From contig JAJDAT010000038.1 in the NCBI GenBank assembly GCA_029261715.1, positions 1 to 64,000 of the forward strand: a stretch of DNA of 64,000 nt, given 5' to 3'. Of the stretch, positions 61,978 to 64,000 are shown piece by piece (positions within the stretch are counted from its first letter, which is position 1; the number at the start of each line of letters is the position of its first letter). Under the pieces are notes generated by a model that did not search any database, was not told where the DNA came from, and saw only the letters and a list, made by a program, of their open reading frames with translations. The position numbers and the translations under genes are program-made. The DNA is from Nitrospinia bacterium. GTDB lineage: Bacteria > Nitrospinota > Nitrospinia > Nitrospinales > JAJDAT01.

Positions 61978-62823
61978 TTATTTCGCCCCAACAATTAATG
62001 TTCCTAAGAATTTTTTAGCGACTCCCTTCTCTTCGACGATATTATTAGGCAAGTTCCATAGGCCAAAACAATCGATTGTAACCTTGATTGTGCTTTGAGG
62101 GTTTGTCTTAAGTTTAAATTCAACCTTTAAGTTTTTTGTAACGCGTTCTCCTGATCTACGAGTTATTAGTTCAATAGGTGATGTTCCATCTGTGTTTGAT
62201 TTAATTAAATCCGTTACAGGCTTACCTTTTATGTCTGATAATCTATACCCTAATAATTTTGAAAATGATGGATTAATTGAGTCAATTTTTCCTTCTGGAT
62301 CCAGTTTTATGACAATTTCCGAAATAGTTTCGATAATATTTTTATACTGAAATTGGCTTTCGACAAGTTCGTCGTTTAAGATCTGAAGCTTTTTGATGAG
62401 TCGATTTTTTTCACGAATCAAATGTTGACCTTTTAAATGGTTCTCGACTCGTGTTAGCACTTCTTTTCGGTTAAAAGGTTTAAAAACATAGTCAGACCCC
62501 CCTACAGAAAAACCTTCTATAATATCTTTATCGTCTGTCTTAGCCGTTAGAAATACAATAGGAATTTCTTTGGTTATTTCGTGACTTTTCATCTTTCTAC
62601 AAGTTTCGAATCCGTCCATTCCTGGCATCATCACATCTAATAAAATTAAATCAGGAGGATTCTCACAAGCTAATTTAAAAGCAAGTTCGCCATTTGTAGC
62701 AAAAGAGATATTGAGTCCGTTATTTTCTAAAGTTTTTCTTAAGATATCAATATTGGCGGGAGTATCGTCCACCAACAACACGCTCATATTTTCTAGAGGA
62801 AAATCAGGTTCCATAGTAGACAA
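61978..62823 (-). CDS. Receiver-PAS response regulator
   Basis: 281 residues. A receiver domain (MSVLLVDDTPANIDILRKTLENNG, phospho-acceptor in LILLDVMMPGMDGFETCRK, FLTAKT, KPFNRKEVLTRVENHL) is followed by a helical linker (IREKNRLIKKLQILNDELVESQ) and a PAS domain (about 165-280, IIETISEIVIKLDPEGKIDSINPSFSKLLGY). No DNA-binding or enzyme output domain is present. The receiver is close in sequence to that of the gene at 9742-10395 (both read VDDTP-NIDVLRKTLE), indicating paralogy. M4 or M13 are alternative starts. Confidence 0.9.
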   Translation of the reverse strand: MSTMEPDFPLENMSVLLVDDTPANIDILRKTLENNGLNISFATNGELAFKLACENPPDLILLDVMMPGMDGFETCRKMKSHEITKEIPIVFLTAKTDDKDIIEGFSVGGSDYVFKPFNRKEVLTRVENHLKGQHLIREKNRLIKKLQILNDELVESQFQYKNIIETISEIVIKLDPEGKIDSINPSFSKLLGYRLSDIKGKPVTDLIKSNTDGTSPIELITRRSGERVTKNLKVEFKLKTNPQSTIKVTIDCFGLWNLPNNIVEEKGVAKKFLGTLIVGAK

Positions 62824-62912
62824 TTATTTGTTTTTATTGAAAAATTCCATTTGTGAATTTTAACTTTTTATATGGTTTTCGTCTATATTTGACTTTTAAT
62901 GATGTTGTTTAT

Positions 62913-64000
62913 TTACTTTTTAAAAACATGAGTCGGTCTTCCTAGAAAGAGTTCGGCTGCTTCCATAAGAGTTTCGGAAAGTGTTGGATGAGGATGGATC
63001 GCACCAGCCATGTCTTGGGCTGTCATGCCCATTTCGATGGCTAAAACTCCTTCTGCAATGAGTTCTCCAGCCCCTGCTCCCACCATTCCAACACCTAAAA
63101 TTTTATCTGTTTTAGGCTCGACAATAAGTTTTGTGATTCCCTCGTTTCTACCCAATGTAGAAGCTCTGCCGGACGCTCCCCAAGGGAAACTTGCCGTTTC
63201 AACTTTCTTTCCTGTTGCTTTGGCTTCTGTTTCGGAAAAGCCTGCCCATGCTATTTCTGGGTCAGTGAATACGACAGCTGGGACCGCTCTGTTATCAAAT
63301 TCAGAAGCTTCTCCAGATAATACTTCTACTGCAACTTTAGCTTCGCGCGATGCCTTATGAGCAAGCATAGCTCCACCAATAACGTCGCCAATTGCAAATA
63401 TTGATGGGTCATCTGTTTTTTGAAAGCTGTCTGCTTTAACAAAACCATCTGCATCGACGTTAACTTTGGTGTTTTCCAATCCCAGGCCTGAACTATTGGG
63501 TCTGCGGCCTACTGACACTAAAACCCGGTCAAAGCTTTGCTCTTTTGGTTCGGCATCGCCTTCAAAAACTACTGAAATTTGGTTATCAACTATTTTTAGA
63601 GAGGTCACCTTTGTATTTAAATAAATTTTTTCAAAATCTCGCCGGAGTTTTAAAAATAGAGGTCGTACTAAATCAATATCAACACCTGGCAGTAACCCGT
63701 CCATCATCTCCACGATTGTAACCTTAGAACCAAGGGCAGAGTAAAAAGTCCCCATTTCTAAACCTATATAACCTCCTCCAATCACCAAAAGCCGATCAGG
63801 AATATCTTCAATATCTAGAGCAGAAGTAGAATCCATTATTAAAGGGTTTTTTGCTCCAAAATCACCCGGCATCATCGGGCTTGAGCCAGAGGCTAATATT
63901 GAATGATCAAACTCAATGATTTCGCTGTTATCCACGATAACAGAATTCGAATCTCTATAAACAGCTCTTCCAATTACATGTCGAATCCCTCTTTTTTTTG
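62913..64000 (-). CDS. lpdA: Dihydrolipoyl dehydrogenase, 3' portion (truncated by window edge)
   Basis: The frame is open to the right edge, so the first part, including the FAD motif and redox Cys pair, lies outside. What is seen: SILASGSSPM (FAD region), the NAD-binding VIGGGYIGLEMGTFYSALGS near the middle, SVGRRPNSSGL, FAIGDVIGGAMLAHKA and the dimer interface HPHPTLSETLMEAA with the catalytic His-Glu. This is the E3 component of 2-oxo acid dehydrogenases or the glycine cleavage system. Possible role alongside glyA, but the genes are 57 kb apart. Confidence 0.94.
   Translation of the reverse strand, partial: KKRGIRHVIGRAVYRDSNSVIVDNSEIIEFDHSILASGSSPMMPGDFGAKNPLIMDSTSALDIEDIPDRLLVIGGGYIGLEMGTFYSALGSKVTIVEMMDGLLPGVDIDLVRPLFLKLRRDFEKIYLNTKVTSLKIVDNQISVVFEGDAEPKEQSFDRVLVSVGRRPNSSGLGLENTKVNVDADGFVKADSFQKTDDPSIFAIGDVIGGAMLAHKASREAKVAVEVLSGEASEFDNRAVPAVVFTDPEIAWAGFSETEAKATGKKVETASFPWGASGRASTLGRNEGITKLIVEPKTDKILGVGMVGAGAGELIAEGVLAIEMGMTAQDMAGAIHPHPTLSETLMEAAELFLGRPTHVFKK

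Noticed and set aside
1-64000. CRISPR arrays, insertion sequences, integrases and rRNA genes
   Set aside because: I looked for regularly spaced short repeats, transposase or recombinase motifs and rRNA landmarks on both strands and saw none; the tandem repeats found are in-frame coding repeats.

Overview
The window is AT-rich bacterial DNA of Gram-negative type: it encodes TatC, two-partner secretion, a lipoprotein with lipobox, periplasmic cupredoxin and peroxidase, and TTG/GTG starts are frequent. The housekeeping set (ccsA-hemA-hemC, rpiB-glyA-nrdR, monomeric NADP isocitrate dehydrogenase, DUF507 pair) together with a bd-like quinol/cytochrome oxidase next to a membrane dihaem cytochrome c would fit a marine Nitrospinota-like or deltaproteobacterial-grade lineage. 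That placement is inference from gene content only; no rRNA or intact tRNA is present in the window.

Layout. 0-12 kb: metabolic and housekeeping genes (3' end of isocitrate dehydrogenase, CBS protein, haem synthesis and cytochrome c assembly, nrdR/glyA/rpiB, a degenerate CPBP-like membrane protein, tatC, a decayed tRNA-Gly, DUF507 pair, an output-less response regulator, SYLF lipid-binding protein, phosphodiesterase, second CBS protein). 12-32 kb: a cell-surface region with three large GT-C-like membrane proteins, an LPG-synthase-like membrane protein, a GT2, a sulfotransferase-like pseudogene, a giant 98-residue-repeat tail-fibre-like protein, an SGNH/TPR protein and two B12-binding radical SAM enzymes. 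32-38 kb: rnd, tsaB, DUF465, then a compact operon of cupredoxin, lipoprotein and membrane adenylate/guanylate cyclase. 38-44 kb: a double Kelch propeller protein, a geranylgeranyl-reductase-like flavoprotein with a methyltransferase, and an FxsA-like protein. 44-52 kb: a two-partner secretion adhesin (TpsA) and its transporter (TpsB), with a decayed, internally deleted paralogue of the adhesin directly downstream.

52.5-56.3 kb is the most unusual part: a four-gene cassette of the sort found with contractile-injection/VgrG-linked effectors (a GTG-start 125-aa protein, a 103-aa beta-domain protein, a LysM + peptidoglycan-binding protein) ending in a 780-aa protein that joins a Cys-rich zinc module, a DNase I-like endonuclease/exonuclease/phosphatase domain carrying a basic insert, and a C-terminal OTU-type cysteine protease, with two nearly identical 39-bp Gly/Ser linker repeats. 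The OTU domain suggests action on ubiquitin in a eukaryotic host or predator. No injection machinery is in the window.

56-64 kb: a periplasmic Tpx-like peroxidase lacking the resolving Cys, the bd-like oxidase with a long acidic tract plus cytochrome c, a small leucine-rich repeat protein, bolA, small zinc-ribbon and membrane proteins, a receiver-PAS protein and the 3' portion of dihydrolipoyl dehydrogenase running off the right edge.
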